A stretch of 40,732 bases of DNA. Origin: Myxococcota bacterium (GTDB taxonomy: Bacteria; Myxococcota_A; Bradymonadia; UBA7976; UBA1532). Numbering within the stretch: the first letter of the stretch is position 1; every line of letters begins with the position of its first letter. The DNA lies in contig JAKLJY010000072.1 in assembly GCA_023150895.1 (NCBI GenBank), forward strand, positions 1 through 40,732, in the 5' to 3' direction. A program made the position numbers and the translations under genes. The notes under the pieces are model-generated. The model had not been told where the DNA came from. It searched no databases and was given only the letters and a program-made list of their open reading frames with translations. Shown in pieces: positions 39,422 to 40,732 of this stretch.

Positions 39422-40732
39422 CAGGACTCCGCGTCGTCGTCGCCCGTCGCGCTCTCCTCGGCATCGGTCGACGCCTCGCTCGTGACAGGCGCATCACCGC
39501 TCTTCGGCTTGACTTCCTCCCAGAGCTTCTTCAGCTCTCCAACCTTCTTCTTGTTGAGCTCGGCTTCCTTGCCTTCGTAGGCGGGCAGCGCGAGGAGCGC
39601 CTTCACGAGTTCGGGTTTCTTCTTCGGCTCTCCCGCGTTGTTTCCACCCTTCGTGCTGACCGCTGCTTTCGCGCCAACCGGATCGAACACCAACGTGACG
39701 GGCGCGGGGAACGCGCCGTCTCCGAAGAAGGCCTTGGCCGCTGCGTCGAGATAGAGCTTGGCGGCTCCGTTCGCCGGAGCGGCGAACGCGTCCTCCGCGC
39801 CCGAGTGCTTCACGGTCACGGCGGTGAAGGCCGTCGGATCGGCGACGGTCTGCTCGCCTTCCTTCTTGCTCTCGCGCACGAGGATGCATCCCTCACGAAG
39901 GTCCCAGACACCGGGGTCCGCTGCCGACGCGAGCGCGATCGCGAACAGATACCGACGCAAGGCGAGGGTCTTGCCGGCGTCGATCTCGGTCACACCGGAA
40001 TCGGTCGCGGGCTTGAAGGTCGCAAGCGCGCGCACGCCCGACAGCGCAATGATCGTCGTGCGCTCGATGGGACCGAAGGCGATCACACCGCCAGGAGACT
40101 CGGGCGCCGGGACGTCGGTCATGCCGAGCTGTGACGCAGGGTTCTTGCTCTCCGTGTTGTTCTGCGCCGCCTCCTTCGCCTCCTTGAGGATCTGCTCCAG
40201 CTCCTGGCTCACCTCGGGATCGATGCTCGACCAGTACTGGCTGCGCTTCGTGACCTTCTGCACGTTGAAGGCGACGATCTCGCTGCGGATGAGCCTGCGC
40301 GCCTTGGACTTGGTCGACTTCTTCGTGGCCGAGTCGCGGCTGTCCCAGTGCCCGAACACGAGCGACGTCGGTGCGAGCTTCGCGAGCGGAGCGGCGTCGC
40401 CCTTCACGTAGGCTTGGAGCGCCGCCTCGAACGGTTCGAAGCCGTCCTTGTCACCGTTCTTGCTATAGCGAACGACGGCATCGCCCACGCGGTGGCCGAC
40501 CTCGAGTAGGTCGATCGATCCTTGGCCGACGCGGCTGCCCGAGATGGTGACCTTCGGGATCGACGTCCCCGAGTACTTGAGCAGCCGGGCCTCGAGCCGG
40601 TTCGCCTGCGACGGGACCGAGTCGACGGTGCAGCGGTTCGCGATCACGCCATCCTTGAGTCCCTCGTAAAAACCTCGCGCGCGCACGCGCGTATGGACGC
40701 ACGCGACACGGCGTGAGATCGTCCGCGGATGT
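39421..40732 (-). CDS. csb1: Type I-G (I-U) CRISPR-associated protein Csb1 (Cas7), 5' end cut by window
   Basis: At least 421 residues are visible from GTG 40686, and the frame is open to the window end, so the true start is probably outside. The conserved block CTVDSVPSQANRLEARLL near the start normally lies 50-80 residues into Csb1 (GSU0053 family), which supports truncation. Other family marks are LVFGHWDSR (Cas7-like), ARRLIRSEIVAFNV and a Lys/Glu-rich acidic C-terminal tail. Csb1 forms the Cas7 backbone that coats the crRNA spacer. Expected neighbours upstream include cas8/csx17 and cas3. Its stop overlaps the csb2 start. Codon and base use look somewhat less GC-biased than in the rest of the window, in keeping with horizontal transfer of cas operons. 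Confidence 0.85.
   Translation of the reverse strand, partial: HPRTISRRVACVHTRVRARGFYEGLKDGVIANRCTVDSVPSQANRLEARLLKYSGTSIPKVTISGSRVGQGSIDLLEVGHRVGDAVVRYSKNGDKDGFEPFEAALQAYVKGDAAPLAKLAPTSLVFGHWDSRDSATKKSTKSKARRLIRSEIVAFNVQKVTKRSQYWSSIDPEVSQELEQILKEAKEAAQNNTESKNPASQLGMTDVPAPESPGGVIAFGPIERTTIIALSGVRALATFKPATDSGVTEIDAGKTLALRRYLFAIALASAADPGVWDLREGCILVRESKKEGEQTVADPTAFTAVTVKHSGAEDAFAAPANGAAKLYLDAAAKAFFGDGAFPAPVTLVFDPVGAKAAVSTKGGNNAGEPKKKPELVKALLALPAYEGKEAELNKKKVGELKKLWEEVKPKSGDAPVTSEASTDAEESATGDDDAES

Overview
The window is about 40.7 kb of very GC-rich bacterial DNA. It is dense with genes, which sit in strand-consistent blocks with many 1-4 nt overlaps. The gene content points to a Gram-negative, diderm, environmental bacterium of the Myxococcota / former Deltaproteobacteria type: many lipoproteins, a TSP3/Cys-rich-repeat/PPC surface lipoprotein, a TamB-BamA-like outer-membrane assembly pair, a type III pantothenate kinase, multihaem cytochromes and a type I-G (I-U) CRISPR-Cas operon. 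This placement is inferred from gene families; there is no rRNA or tRNA to test it.

Region by region. (1) 1-4985, mostly minus strand: a small secreted protein, a YceI-like lipoprotein, an unrecognised helical protein, coaX, a membrane-anchored protein and an exported lipocalin/AttH-CrtC-like protein. (2) 5174-11797, plus strand: a DUF2156 (MprF-type acyltransferase) domain fused to a rhomboid-like membrane domain, a 907-residue Cys-rich repeat lipoprotein, and a CPA2-type cation/proton antiporter that overlaps it by 4 nt. (3) 11826-15718: an FGE/SUMF1-like lipoprotein, a membrane sulfatase/phosphoglycerol-transferase-like enzyme and a CDP-glycerol glycerophosphotransferase-like protein. (4) 15795-24016: a TamB-like protein followed by a BamA/TamA-family protein with an enlarged POTRA region. 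(5) 24135-31472: a secreted protein, then an lspA-lgt-lgt lipoprotein-processing operon, a Cys-rich lipoprotein, and an NlpC/P60 lipoprotein interrupted by an apparent one-base frameshift. (6) 31494-37564, minus strand: a respiratory sulfur/nitrogen-oxide operon. It encodes an octahaem tetrathionate-reductase-family cytochrome (Otr), two YeeE/YedE transporters (one fused to a rhodanese-like domain lacking the catalytic Cys), a nonahaem cytochrome c-cytochrome b fusion, an ArsR-family regulator and a small membrane protein. (7) 37904-40732, minus strand: csb2 and the 3' part of csb1 of a type I-G CRISPR-Cas operon, cut by the window end. No CRISPR array lies in the window.

How the genes may work together. 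The Otr operon reads as a self-contained module. Quinol electrons would pass through the b-type membrane domain to nine periplasmic haems and on to Otr. Thiosulfate made from tetrathionate could be imported by the YeeE/YedE pair, and a Cys-rich ArsR would report on the chemistry. Upstream of otr lie a perfect FNR/HcpR/FixK-type half-site pair (TTGAC-N4-GTCAA), a plausible promoter and a separate ACATATC-N10-GATATGT dyad. They suggest dual control by an anaerobic activator and a repressor. This scheme is inference from family knowledge and sequence layout.
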